A stretch of DNA of 64,000 nt. Source: Streptomyces sp. BA2. Lineage in GTDB: Bacteria > Actinomycetota > Actinomycetes > Streptomycetales > Streptomycetaceae. Below, piece after piece: positions 24,675 through 33,024 of this stretch. Below the pieces are notes generated by a model that saw only the letters and a program-made list of their open reading frames with translations, did not search any database and was not told the origin of the DNA. The stretch spans positions 3,670,001 through 3,734,000 of the forward strand of contig NZ_WSRO01000002.1 of the NCBI RefSeq assembly GCF_009769735.1, written 5' to 3'. A program made the position numbers and the translations under genes. How positions within the stretch are numbered: the first letter of the stretch is position 1; every line of letters begins with the position of its first letter.

Positions 24675-26852
24675 ATGCTCGCCGCCCTCGCCCGTACAGC
24701 GACCCAACGCCCCAAGACCGTCGTCCTCATCTGGCTTCTGCTCCTCGTCCTGGGCCTCGGCTTCGGCACCCGGGTCTTCGGCGACCTGACCTCGTCGGTC
24801 GAAGACGTGCCCGGCAGCGAGTCGGTCGTCGCCGAGGAACGCCTCGCCGAACTCACCCCGGACGGCGACGACTTCAGCGCCGTCGTGTCGGCTCCCGCCG
24901 TCGACACCCCGCAGATCCGCTCGCAGGTGGGCGATGCGGTGGCCGACGTACGGAAGCATCCGGGCATCGCCCAGGTGCCGGATCCGTACACCACCAGGGG
25001 CCTGGTCGCCCAGGACGGCAAGGCCCTGCTCATCCCGGTCACGCTCAAGGGCGGCCTCGACGACGACGCCGAGGAAGAGGCCGTCGGCGACGCGGCCGAC
25101 CGCATCCGCGAGATCACCGCCGGTGACGTGGCGGTGAGCGGCGGGCCGCTGCTCGGTGAGCAGATGGGCGGCAGGGCCCAAGAGGATGTGGCGCAGGCCG
25201 AGTTGATCACCCTGCCCGCCGTGCTGGTCGTCCTCCTGCTCATCTTCGGCGGGCTGCGGGCCGCGGGGCTCCCGCTCCTGGTCACCGTGAGCGGCGTCGC
25301 CGGTGCCTTCCTGACCCTCTACGGCTTCAGCCAGTTCACCGAGATCTCCGTCTACGCCGTCCAGATCGTCACCATGCTGGGCCTCGGCCTCGCCGTCGAC
25401 TACGCGCTCCTGATGGTGATCCGCTTCCGCGAGGAACGAGGAAGGACGGACGACGTGGCGCAGGCGGTGCACGCGACCGTCGCCCGCGCCGGACGCACCG
25501 TCCTGTTCTCCGGCCTGACGGTGGCCATCAGCCTGTCGGGGCTCGTCTGGTTCCCCAGCCCGTTCCTGCGCAGCATGGGCCTCGCGGCCGGCGCGGTGGT
25601 CGTCGTCGACATGCTGGCGGCCCTGACGCTGCTGCCCGCGCTGCTCGCGCTGTTCGGCGGGAAGATCGCGCCCTCGGGCGCCAAGTACCGTACAGGTAAG
25701 GGGGTTTGGTGGCGACGCAAGTCCGGCACCGCGTCCGAACCCGGCGCCTTCTTCGCCCGCCTCGCCCTCTTCTCCGCCCGGCGCCCCCTGGCCGTGATCG
25801 CCGCCGTCGTAGCCGTACTCGCCCTCCTCGCGCTGCCCGCCTTCGGGATGCGGATCAACATCGGGGACGCCCGGCAGCTCCCGCACGACACCGAGGCGCG
25901 GCAGCTGTACGACACCGTGCGCGAGCACTATCCGGCGGGGACGGACACCGACCCCGTCCAGGTGCTCATCGGGTCGGGCTCCGACCCCGACTGCGAGGGC
26001 AAGATCCGGGCCCTGCCCGGGATCAGGGCGGCCGACCGCGAGCGGCTCTCCGACGGCACGGTCCTGCTCGAACTGACCCCGGACGGTTCGGTCGACGGCC
26101 CCACCGCCACCCGGCTCGTGGAGCAGGTGCGCGACCTCCGTGGCGACGAGCCCATCCAGGTCACGGGCAACGCCGCGAGCCTCGTCGACTTCCGCTCGAT
26201 GCTCGCCGAGCGCGCGCCCTGGGCCGTACTCACCGTCCTGGCCGGCCTGTTCGTCCTGCTCTTCTCCTTCACCGGCTCGCTGCTGCTCCCGCTGCGTACG
26301 CTCGCCACCACCCTGCTCAGCCTGGGCTCCGCGCTCGGCGTCGTCGTGTGGGTGTTCCAGGACGGGCATCTCGCGGGGCTGCTCGGCGGTGAGGAGCTCG
26401 GGGCGCTGAGTCTGACCGCGCCGCCGCTGATCATCGCGATCGCGTTCGGGCTCGCCATGGACTACGAGCTGTTCATCCTGTCCCGGATGCGGGAGACGTG
26501 GCTGGAGACCGGCGACCACCGTGCCGCCGTCGTGGAGGGACTGCGCCGCTCGGGCCGCGTCGTCAGCTGTGCGGCGCTGCTGCTCGCGATCGTCTTCGGC
26601 GGCTTCATGACCGGTGGCTTCTCACCGATCCTGCAGATCGGGCTCGGCCTGACGCTCGCGGTGCTCATCGACGCGACCGTGGTGCGGATGTTCCTCGTCC
26701 CGGCGACGATGACGCTGCTCGGCCGCCGCGCCTGGTGGGCGCCGCGGCGGATGCGGAAGCTCCATGAGCGGTACGGGCTCCGCGAGGAAGCTCCGTCCGC
26801 CGGCCCCGTACCGGTCGACCAAGCGGTCAGGCAAGCACCACCCAGTCCATGA
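24675..26852 (+). CDS. MMPL-family membrane exporter
   Basis: A 725-aa RND-type transporter. The first membrane helix (TVVLIWLLLLVLGLGFGTRVF) is followed by a ~150-residue extracellular domain, then five clustered helices including LGLGLAVDYALLMVIRFREERG, the MMPL signature. The layout then repeats: helix near 370, second extracellular domain, and a second cluster with FGLAMDYELFILSRMRE. Start at the ATG 24675, eight bases after AGGAGG. Such proteins export lipids or drugs by proton motive force. Placement after a NarL-type pair suggests stress-induced export. Confidence 0.92.
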   Translation: MLAALARTATQRPKTVVLIWLLLLVLGLGFGTRVFGDLTSSVEDVPGSESVVAEERLAELTPDGDDFSAVVSAPAVDTPQIRSQVGDAVADVRKHPGIAQVPDPYTTRGLVAQDGKALLIPVTLKGGLDDDAEEEAVGDAADRIREITAGDVAVSGGPLLGEQMGGRAQEDVAQAELITLPAVLVVLLLIFGGLRAAGLPLLVTVSGVAGAFLTLYGFSQFTEISVYAVQIVTMLGLGLAVDYALLMVIRFREERGRTDDVAQAVHATVARAGRTVLFSGLTVAISLSGLVWFPSPFLRSMGLAAGAVVVVDMLAALTLLPALLALFGGKIAPSGAKYRTGKGVWWRRKSGTASEPGAFFARLALFSARRPLAVIAAVVAVLALLALPAFGMRINIGDARQLPHDTEARQLYDTVREHYPAGTDTDPVQVLIGSGSDPDCEGKIRALPGIRAADRERLSDGTVLLELTPDGSVDGPTATRLVEQVRDLRGDEPIQVTGNAASLVDFRSMLAERAPWAVLTVLAGLFVLLFSFTGSLLLPLRTLATTLLSLGSALGVVVWVFQDGHLAGLLGGEELGALSLTAPPLIIAIAFGLAMDYELFILSRMRETWLETGDHRAAVVEGLRRSGRVVSCAALLLAIVFGGFMTGGFSPILQIGLGLTLAVLIDATVVRMFLVPATMTLLGRRAWWAPRRMRKLHERYGLREEAPSAGPVPVDQAVRQAPPSP

Positions 26853-27108
26853 CCAGGGCGGCCACCAGGCCGACGGCGAGGAGATAGCTGCCGAGCCGGG
26901 TCCGACCGCGCCTGCTGAGTTCGATCACCAGGCCGCAGAGGACGAGCAGCAGCCCGTACACCCCCACGACCAGGACGGACGACCGGCTCGCCAGGCGTAC
27001 GGCGAGCACTACGGCCGCCGCGGCCATCAGCACCGAGGCCGCGGCGATCCGTATGCGCCGGGCCTGGCGCGGCGTGAGGCCTGCCCGTATCTGGTCTGAC
27101 GTGCTCAT
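26827..27108 (-). CDS. small three-helix membrane protein
   Basis: A 93-aa protein with three hydrophobic segments: IAAASVLMAAAAVVLAV, VLVVGVYGLLLVLCGLVI and LGSYLLAVGLVAALVMDWVV. The first ~20 residues are basic (LTPRQARRIR). ATG start at 27108. It is convergent with the MMPL gene and overlaps its end by 26 bases. No family is recognised; small proteins like this are common in Streptomyces, and its reality rests on its clear hydrophobic pattern. Confidence 0.65.
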   Translation of the reverse strand: MSTSDQIRAGLTPRQARRIRIAAASVLMAAAAVVLAVRLASRSSVLVVGVYGLLLVLCGLVIELSRRGRTRLGSYLLAVGLVAALVMDWVVLA

Positions 27109-27185
27109 GGTTCAGGATCGTAATGGACCGGACCGGTGGCCGGTGCATGATGCATGCTTCCGGGCGCCGCCAAGCGCTTCCGGGC

Positions 27186-27863
27186 TCAGGCCCGCAGGTA
27201 CGCAAGGACCGCGAGCACCCTGCGGTGGGTTCCGTCTCCGGGCGGCAGGTCCAGTTTGCCGAGGATGTTGCCGATGTGTTTGCCCACCGCCGCCTCGCTG
27301 ACCACGAGTTCGGCGGCGATCGACGCGTTCGACCTGCCCTCGGCCACCAGGCCGAGCACCTCGCGCTCGCGCGGCGTGAGCTGTTCGAGGGGGTCGCGGC
27401 GGCGCCTGATCAACTGGCGTACGACTTCCGGGTCCACGACCGTGCCGCCGTCCGCGACCCGCGTGACCGCGTCGGCGAACTGCTCGACCTGGCCCACCCT
27501 GTCCTTGAGCAGATAGCCGACGCCGGTGCCGTCGCCGGTGTCCAGGAGCTCGGCGGCGTACGAACGTTGCACGTACTGGCTGAGCACCAGGACCGGAAGC
27601 TTCGGCCGTTCGGCGCGCAGGGCGAGGGCCGCGCGCAGGCCCTCGTCCTGGAAAGTGGGCGGCATGCGGACGTCGGTGAGGACGAGGTCCGGTTCGTGCG
27701 CCTCGACGGCGGCGCGCAGCCCTTCCGCGTCACCGAGCGCGGCCGGTACGTCGTGGCCGAAGCGGGCGAGCAGACCGATGAGTCCCTCGCGCAGCAGCAC
27801 GCTGTCCTCGGCGACGACGATTCTCAGTCGCTGAGGGGGGCCGGGGGGTGCTGGGCTCGGCAC
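27186..27863 (-). CDS. NarL/LuxR-type response regulator
   Basis: A 225-aa regulator. Receiver: ED in IVVAEDSVLLREGL, phospho-Asp in LVLTDVRMPP, Ser in VLVLSQYVQRSYA, Lys in GYLLKDRVGQ. LuxR helix-turn-helix: LTPREREVLGLVAEGRSN and VVSEAAVGKHIGNILGKL. It is read after its kinase partner, overlapping it by 40 bases. Target genes are not evident; no other gene follows in the operon. Confidence 0.92.
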   Translation of the reverse strand: MPSPAPPGPPQRLRIVVAEDSVLLREGLIGLLARFGHDVPAALGDAEGLRAAVEAHEPDLVLTDVRMPPTFQDEGLRAALALRAERPKLPVLVLSQYVQRSYAAELLDTGDGTGVGYLLKDRVGQVEQFADAVTRVADGGTVVDPEVVRQLIRRRRDPLEQLTPREREVLGLVAEGRSNASIAAELVVSEAAVGKHIGNILGKLDLPPGDGTHRRVLAVLAYLRA

Positions 27864-29128
27864 GGGATCTCCACGGACAGTACGGTCGGGCCACCGGGCG
27901 GGCTGGTGACCGTCAGTGTGCCATCGAGCACCGCGATCCGGTCCGCCAGGCCGGTCAGGCCGGTGCCGCGGGCCGGGTCCGCGCCGCCGTCGCCCTCGTC
28001 GCGCACGTCGATGCGGAGGGCTTCTTGCCGCTCGTGGCGGGCCCTGATGTGCGCGCGGGGCGCGTTGCTGTGACGCGCGATGTTGGTAAGTGCTTCCCGA
28101 GTGGCGAAGTACCCGGCGGACTCAACGGGTTCGGGGAGGCGGGGCAGGCCGTCCAGGTCGGTGGCGACGGGGATCGGGGAGCGGTCGGCGGCGTCTTCGA
28201 TGGCGGCGGCAAGGCCGTAGTCGACAAGCACCTGGGGGTGGATGCCGCGGATGAGCTCGCGCAGTTCCGTGAGGACGTTCCCCGCCTCGTCGTGGGCCGT
28301 GGCGAGCCGGTCCGCGAGGGGGCTGCCGGGGGCGGCGTCGAGTCTCGCGAGCCCCAGGGTCATGCTCAGCGCGACGAGCCGCTGCTGGGCCCCGTCGTGC
28401 AAGTCCCGCTCGATGCGGCGCCGTTCCGCTTCGAAGGCGTCGACCAGGCGGGCCCTGGAGCGGGTCACTTCTGCCAGCTGGGTGGCCAACTCGGCCTCGC
28501 GGGGCGCGAGGAGGAGGTGGGCGAGGGCTGCTCGGGCGGAGGCGTAGGCGCCGAGGGGATAGAGCAGCGGGGCGAGCAGGGCGACCCCGAGGAGGGCGAT
28601 GGCGAAGGCGTGCGGATAGTCACTGACGAGCCACAACTTGGCGGCACGTATCTCGCCGCCGTCGAAGGCGAGTTGGGCGGGGGCGCCGATGAGGAGGGCG
28701 GGAGCGCCGACGGTGCAGGCGAGCACGAGGAGGTCGAGGGGCCACAGGACGAGGGCGAGCAGGACGGTGTACGCGAGCTCGCGCCAGGTGGCCTGCTCCT
28801 TGACGCGCAGCTTGAACCAGGCGGGGATGCCGGGGGCTTCGGGGGTGCGGTGGGGTGTGAGGGCGGGGGGCGCGGGGTCGACGAGGCGGAGGCGGCGGCG
28901 TTCGAGGGCGGCGACGGGGATGCCGGTGAGGGCGAGGAGGGGAAGGAGGGGGAGCCCCACGAGGACGAGGGCGAGGGCAGCGCAGAGTACGAGGGCGAGA
29001 ACGCCACCCACGAGAACGAAGCTCCCCAGGAGAACACCCCCGAGGAGGTACACGACGCCCCTCCAGGGCGCACTACTCCCCAGATAGGCCCGCCCCCGAA
29101 GCCCCACCCACACACTGTCCCTGGCCAT
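27824..29128 (-). CDS. sensor histidine kinase with N-terminal sensor membrane domain
   Basis: A 434-aa kinase. Two pairs of long hydrophobic segments (~25-75 and ~120-200) match the putative sensor domain common in Streptomyces NarL-type kinases. The phosphorylated His is in RRRIERDLHDGAQQRLVAL. The ATPase core follows, with NIARHSNAP (N-box) and GTGLTGLADRIAVLDG. ATG start at 29128. It overlaps its response regulator by 40 bases. Stimulus unknown. Confidence 0.92.
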   Translation of the reverse strand: MARDSVWVGLRGRAYLGSSAPWRGVVYLLGGVLLGSFVLVGGVLALVLCAALALVLVGLPLLPLLALTGIPVAALERRRLRLVDPAPPALTPHRTPEAPGIPAWFKLRVKEQATWRELAYTVLLALVLWPLDLLVLACTVGAPALLIGAPAQLAFDGGEIRAAKLWLVSDYPHAFAIALLGVALLAPLLYPLGAYASARAALAHLLLAPREAELATQLAEVTRSRARLVDAFEAERRRIERDLHDGAQQRLVALSMTLGLARLDAAPGSPLADRLATAHDEAGNVLTELRELIRGIHPQVLVDYGLAAAIEDAADRSPIPVATDLDGLPRLPEPVESAGYFATREALTNIARHSNAPRAHIRARHERQEALRIDVRDEGDGGADPARGTGLTGLADRIAVLDGTLTVTSPPGGPTVLSVEIPCRAQHPPAPLSD

Positions 29129-29140
29129 GGGGCCACGGTA

Positions 29141-29171
29141 TGCGGGGCAATCGGGTGGGTGGGCGGGAAAG
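29141..29171 (+). repeat. dispersed 31-bp repeat, copy 2
   Basis: Exact reverse complement of 13267-13297. It lies just upstream of the kinase start, in a 117-base gap that also contains GAACGGGCGGGTGGGCGGG, a degenerate relative. Related G-rich text recurs at about 3975 and 53838. Confidence 0.9.
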
Positions 29172-29245
29172 CTCGTTCGTCCAGGGTCGGACGCGGGGTG
29201 AACGGGCGGGTGGGCGGGAGAGGCTTTTCGGCAGCGAAGACGGGC

Positions 29246-30919
29246 TCAGCCCGGCAGCCCCGGCAGCAGCCCCTCGCGGCCCTGGGCCCGGTACTGGCCA
29301 AGCAGTTCAGCCACGGCCCCCGGCGTGAGGCGGTGATAGGCCCCCGCCCCAGCATCGGGGCGCCACCACACAGACCCCCCACAGCGGAACCCCTCCCGAC
29401 GCAAAGCAGAGCGGGCCACCTTATTGGTGGCCGTAACCGGCATCCGCTCCACCACCCGCACGAAGCGCGGCGCCATCTTCGTCCCCAGGTCCGGCTGGGA
29501 GAGGAGGAACTCCGCGAAGGCCAAGGGGTCGAACTCCACCCCCTCCCGGAGGGAAACCGCGGCCATCACCTGATCCCCCGCCACAGGGTCAGGAACCGCG
29601 TACACCGCCACCCCCGCGGCCCCCTCCCACCGCGCGAGGATGTTCTCGATCATCGCTGCCGCCAAGTTCTCGCTGTCCACGCGGAGCCGGTCATCCGTAC
29701 GCCCCGCGAAGTAGAGGAACCCCTCCGCGTCCCGGTAGAAGAGATCCCCCGTCCAGTACCAGCCGTCCCGAAGCCGCGCCGCGTCCGCGTCGGAGTTCCG
29801 CCAGTACCCCTCGAACGGTGTGCGCCCCTTGTTCACCAACTCCCCTATCGCCTCCTCGCCGTTCAGCAGCCGCCCGTCCGCCGCGAAGACAGCGGACGGG
29901 CACTCCTCGCGCGTGCCGGGATCCACCACCGCCAGCTCATCCCCCGGCGCCGCCCGCCCGATCGCCCCGGCCGGAGTCCCCGGCGTCCGCTGGATCGCCG
30001 CCCCGCCCTCCGAAGAGCCGTAACCCTCCACCAGCCGCACGCCGAACCGCTTCTCGAAGCGCTCCGCGTCCACCGCCCCGGCCTCCGTGCCGAAACCCAT
30101 CCGGAGCGGGTTCTCCGTGTCGTCGGGACGTTCAGGCGTGGCCAGGATGTACTGCACCGCCCTGCCCACGTACGTGAAGTACGTGGCCCCATGAGCCCGT
30201 ACGTCGTCCAGGAACGCCGAAGCCGAGAAGCGCCGCCGCAGCGCCACCCCCGCCCCGGCCGCGAGCGCGGGCGCCCAGTCCGCGATCACCGCGTTGCCGT
30301 GGAACATGGGCATGCAGATGTAGTGGACCCCGTCAGGGCCGAGCCGGAAGTGGGTGACCAGGGACTGCCCCGCCGCCGCGAGCCGGCCCTGACTGCAGAT
30401 CGCCGCCTTGGGCGCCCCGGTCGAGCCGGAAGTGAAGTAGAGCAGCATGCGGCTCGAAGGGACCGCCGCCCTCGCTATCTCCGGATGCGCGCCCGCATAG
30501 GGGGCCAGCAGCTCCCCGTACGCATCCGTGTCCGTCACCAGGATGCGTACGCCCGGGAGTTGGAGGCCGTCCAGGAGCGCGAGGTGCGCCCGTTCCGTGA
30601 TCAGGACCCGGCAGTCGGTGTGCACGATGTCGCGGGCCAGTTCCGCACCCCTGCGCGTGGGGTTGATGCCCGCCACCGCCGCTCCCGCCAGCGCGGCAGC
30701 GCTCAACCACAGTGGATATTCAGGGGTGTTGTCGAGCAGGACGCCGACGTGCGGCTCGGCCCCTCTGGGCAGCAGATCGGCCAGAAGCGCCGCCCTCGCC
30801 GCCGCGCCCGCCGCGACCTGGTGGTGAGTCAGCTCCTGGCGCTCGAAGCGCAGGCCGGGGCGGTGGTCGCCCCAGCGCGCCTGTACGAGTTCCGCGACGG
30901 TACTCCCGGTGGACTTCAT
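29246..30919 (-). CDS. acyl-CoA ligase / AMP-dependent synthetase (FadD-like)
   Basis: A 557-aa ANL-superfamily enzyme that adenylates a carboxylic acid and joins it to CoA. The P-loop-like motif is LLYFTSGSTGAPKAA, the second core VEGYGSSEGGA and the hinge region YWTGDLFYRDAEGFLYFAGR (A7/A8). The catalytic Lys is in TATNKVARSALR near the end. It resembles long/very-long-chain FadD types that act on steroids or long fatty acids, but the specificity pocket cannot be read here. Monocistronic, ATG start, flanked by repeat DNA downstream. Confidence 0.88.
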   Translation of the reverse strand: MKSTGSTVAELVQARWGDHRPGLRFERQELTHHQVAAGAAARAALLADLLPRGAEPHVGVLLDNTPEYPLWLSAAALAGAAVAGINPTRRGAELARDIVHTDCRVLITERAHLALLDGLQLPGVRILVTDTDAYGELLAPYAGAHPEIARAAVPSSRMLLYFTSGSTGAPKAAICSQGRLAAAGQSLVTHFRLGPDGVHYICMPMFHGNAVIADWAPALAAGAGVALRRRFSASAFLDDVRAHGATYFTYVGRAVQYILATPERPDDTENPLRMGFGTEAGAVDAERFEKRFGVRLVEGYGSSEGGAAIQRTPGTPAGAIGRAAPGDELAVVDPGTREECPSAVFAADGRLLNGEEAIGELVNKGRTPFEGYWRNSDADAARLRDGWYWTGDLFYRDAEGFLYFAGRTDDRLRVDSENLAAAMIENILARWEGAAGVAVYAVPDPVAGDQVMAAVSLREGVEFDPLAFAEFLLSQPDLGTKMAPRFVRVVERMPVTATNKVARSALRREGFRCGGSVWWRPDAGAGAYHRLTPGAVAELLGQYRAQGREGLLPGLPG

Positions 30920-30972
30920 GGCCGCGAACCATAATTGATGGCCCGTCAGATGAGGAGGGCCTTGAGGCAGGA

Positions 30973-31500
30973 CTAGGGCAGCTCCGACTCGAAGCCGTCG
31001 TCCGGGCCGAACGGGTCACCCGAGTCGAACGGGTCACCCGAGTCGAACATGTCGGCCGAAGCGAACATGTCGTGCGCCGTCGCCATGAAGAAAATACAGA
31101 AGGCGAGCACGACGCCGAGGAAGCAGAGCACGCCGATCATCGCCGCCGCACCCTTGGCGGGGTCCGGCGCGTGCGCCGTGGCCCTCTCGGGGCGATCCGC
31201 CGTGTAGTACACGGTGACGATGTCGCCCTCGATGGTCGTCGCGGGGCCGTTCTCCTCCTCGAACCGGACGGGACGGCCCGCGGGCGGAGTGAACTCGTAG
31301 ACATGGTGCAGCGTGGTGCTGATGCGGCTGCTGTCGCTGTGGCGGCTCGTCGTGGTGTACGTGCGCAGGCAGCGCGCCTCCGCCGTCAGACCGCTCGACC
31401 ACGCCTGCCGCACCTGCGCATAGCGGCTGATCACCGTGACCGCCATCGCGATCACCCCGACGCACATCAACGCCGGCACGGCGTAGAACATGAACTCCAC
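30973..31500 (-). CDS. DUF3592-like membrane protein with acidic repeat tail
   Basis: About 175 aa from the GTG at 31500 (GGGGGA nearby). One N-terminal helix (AVPALMCVGVIAMAVTVI), an extracytoplasmic or cytoplasmic domain with YEFTPPAGRPVRFEEENG and GDIVTVYYTADRPERA, which match DUF3592 domains, and a second helix (MIGVLCFLGVVLAFCIFFM). The C-terminal tail repeats DMF/SGDPF units (DMFASADMFDSGDPFDSGD). Function unknown. A longer start at 31554 is possible but lacks a ribosome site. Confidence 0.75.
   Translation of the reverse strand: MEFMFYAVPALMCVGVIAMAVTVISRYAQVRQAWSSGLTAEARCLRTYTTTSRHSDSSRISTTLHHVYEFTPPAGRPVRFEEENGPATTIEGDIVTVYYTADRPERATAHAPDPAKGAAAMIGVLCFLGVVLAFCIFFMATAHDMFASADMFDSGDPFDSGDPFGPDDGFESELP
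31013..31066 (-). repeat. in-gene tandem 18-bp repeat
   Basis: Two perfect 18-base units (31013-31030 and 31031-31048, GGGTCACCCGAGTCGAAC) plus a degenerate third encode the DSGDPF-type acidic repeat at the C-terminus of the DUF3592-like protein. Copy number could vary by slippage. Confidence 0.9.
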
Positions 31501-31609
31501 TGCATCCCCCGATGGCTGTCGCTGGTACTGCCCCGCGCACGCCGCCCTGGTCATGGACGGCGTACGCGGAACCTACCCGTGGGGAGTGCGCCAGAGCCTC
31601 AAGCCCTGC

Positions 31610-32212
31610 TCAGAACTTGACGTCGGAGCAGGCGTAGAACGCGTTCGCCGTGTCGTGGACCGTCCACACCGCGACGATCACGTGGTGTCCGCTCCTGCCG
31701 CCGGGAATCGTCCCGGAGTGCGAGAGCGTGGCGGGCGGTTGCTGGCCGTTGTAGGGGACGTTGAGGAACGGGGTCGTGTCGAGGGCGGCACGGGTCACCG
31801 GCTTGCTCTCGTCCCATCCCTGCTTGGTTATGTAGTACTTGAAGTCGGTGGTGCGGTGGCGTGCCGTGAACTGCCAGCGGAAGGTGTAGTTCTGACCGGC
31901 GCTGACACTGGTCGTCGGCCAGGCGCCGCCGCCCGGTGCCTTCGGCTGGTTGAGCGTGTCGAAGCCGCTGATGCCCGCCGAGCAGATCTTGCCGTCGGCC
32001 GGCCCTGACGCCGGGAAGCCTTTGGGGCCCTCGACGCTCTGGGGTTCGTACTGGATGGAACCGCAGCCGCTCACCGTGCCCTTGGCACAGTTGATCTGGC
32101 GGCTTGCGGGCAGGTCGGTGTAGCCGTGACTGCTCGCACCACCGGACGAGAGCGCGAAGGCCCCGACCGTGGTGGCGCCGAGCATGGCCGCGTACAACTT
32201 CTTGTTTCGCAT
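31610..32212 (-). CDS. lpmP: AA10 lytic polysaccharide monooxygenase, LpmP-like
   Basis: A 200-aa secreted copper enzyme. The signal peptide (1-28) ends at ASS, so the mature protein begins His29-Gly-Tyr, the obligatory N-terminal His of the copper histidine brace. The second brace His is His119 in FTARHRTTDF. Four cysteines and the end AFYACSDVKF fit AA10 enzymes, which cleave chitin or other crystalline glycans oxidatively. In S. coelicolor lpmP lies beside cslA-glxA and is required for cell-wall passage or anchoring of the tip glycan. No carbohydrate-binding module is attached. Confidence 0.9.
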   Translation of the reverse strand: MRNKKLYAAMLGATTVGAFALSSGGASSHGYTDLPASRQINCAKGTVSGCGSIQYEPQSVEGPKGFPASGPADGKICSAGISGFDTLNQPKAPGGGAWPTTSVSAGQNYTFRWQFTARHRTTDFKYYITKQGWDESKPVTRAALDTTPFLNVPYNGQQPPATLSHSGTIPGGRSGHHVIVAVWTVHDTANAFYACSDVKF

Positions 32213-32337
32213 GCTGCCGCTCCAGGGGAAACGTGGGGGTTCCGTGAGCCGTGCGCGCGCCGCGGCACTGCGGGTGCAGTGGGATGCAGTGAGTTGCGTG
32301 AGTCGCGATCAGTACTGCGGTCTAGACCAAGCCCAGA

Positions 32338-33024
32338 TTATGGGCGGTAGTTGAACATGTCCATACCAATAGTGGAGACGATCCGATCGCAGCGATGGCG
32401 CGACTTCTCCACGACATCGCCGTTCGGGCTGTCGTTGGTCGCCACCCAGGCGGCCGCCCCGTCGACCGTCCGGCCCCCCGCCAACTGCCTCTCGATCAGG
32501 CGTCGTTGGCGTACCTCTGCTGGTGCCGCCACGTACCAGCACTCCTCCATCAGCTCCCGCGCCTCGCGCCAGCCGGGCAGATCGCAGGCCAGATAGTTCC
32601 CCTCGGTGACGACGAGCCGGGCGGACGGCGGGACCCGGTGCCGGGCGGCCACCGGCTCGTGGAGGGTGCGGTCGTAATCGGGTACGTAGATGTCGTGGCC
32701 GGCGTCGGAGAGGACCCGGTCGAGCAGCGCGCCGTACCCCCGCACGTCGAAGCTCGGCTCCGAGCCCTTGCGGGAGGTCAGAAAGAGGCGCTCCAACTGG
32801 TCGTTCGAGAGATGGAAACCGTCGAGCGGCAGATACGCGGCCCCCTCGCCGATCCGATCCACCAGCGCCCGCGCGAACGTCGACTTGCCCGCGCCTGGCG
32901 GCCCCGCGATCCCGAGGAGGGCGCGGGGCCGGTCCGCGGTCAGCCTCCAGGCGTCCCGGGCGAGGGCCGCGAGGCCGGGGGTGTCGTCAGTGGCTTGTCC
33001 AGAGGCGTGGTCATCGTTCTCCAT
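32338..33024 (-). CDS. P-loop kinase of the uridine kinase/phosphoribulokinase family
   Basis: A 228-aa cytoplasmic kinase. Walker A is GIAGPPGAGKST (38-49); LPLDGFHLSNDQL follows, with the DGFH Asp used for substrate binding in this family, and YVPDYDRTLHEPV and LVVTEGNYLA (Walker B-like) further on. The family includes uridine kinases and the frcK-type kinases next to sugar transporters; the sequence looks like the latter group of small-molecule kinases. It overlaps the SPFH gene upstream by 14 bases and is therefore co-translated with it. Substrate unknown. Confidence 0.85.
   Translation of the reverse strand: MENDDHASGQATDDTPGLAALARDAWRLTADRPRALLGIAGPPGAGKSTFARALVDRIGEGAAYLPLDGFHLSNDQLERLFLTSRKGSEPSFDVRGYGALLDRVLSDAGHDIYVPDYDRTLHEPVAARHRVPPSARLVVTEGNYLACDLPGWREARELMEECWYVAAPAEVRQRRLIERQLAGGRTVDGAAAWVATNDSPNGDVVEKSRHRCDRIVSTIGMDMFNYRP

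Noticed and set aside
27848..30934. A 1028-codon open frame on the plus strand across the kinase and acyl-CoA ligase
   Set aside because: It is the complement of two clear minus-strand genes and its translation is Arg/Gly/Ala-rich without motifs; long antisense frames are usual in high-GC DNA.
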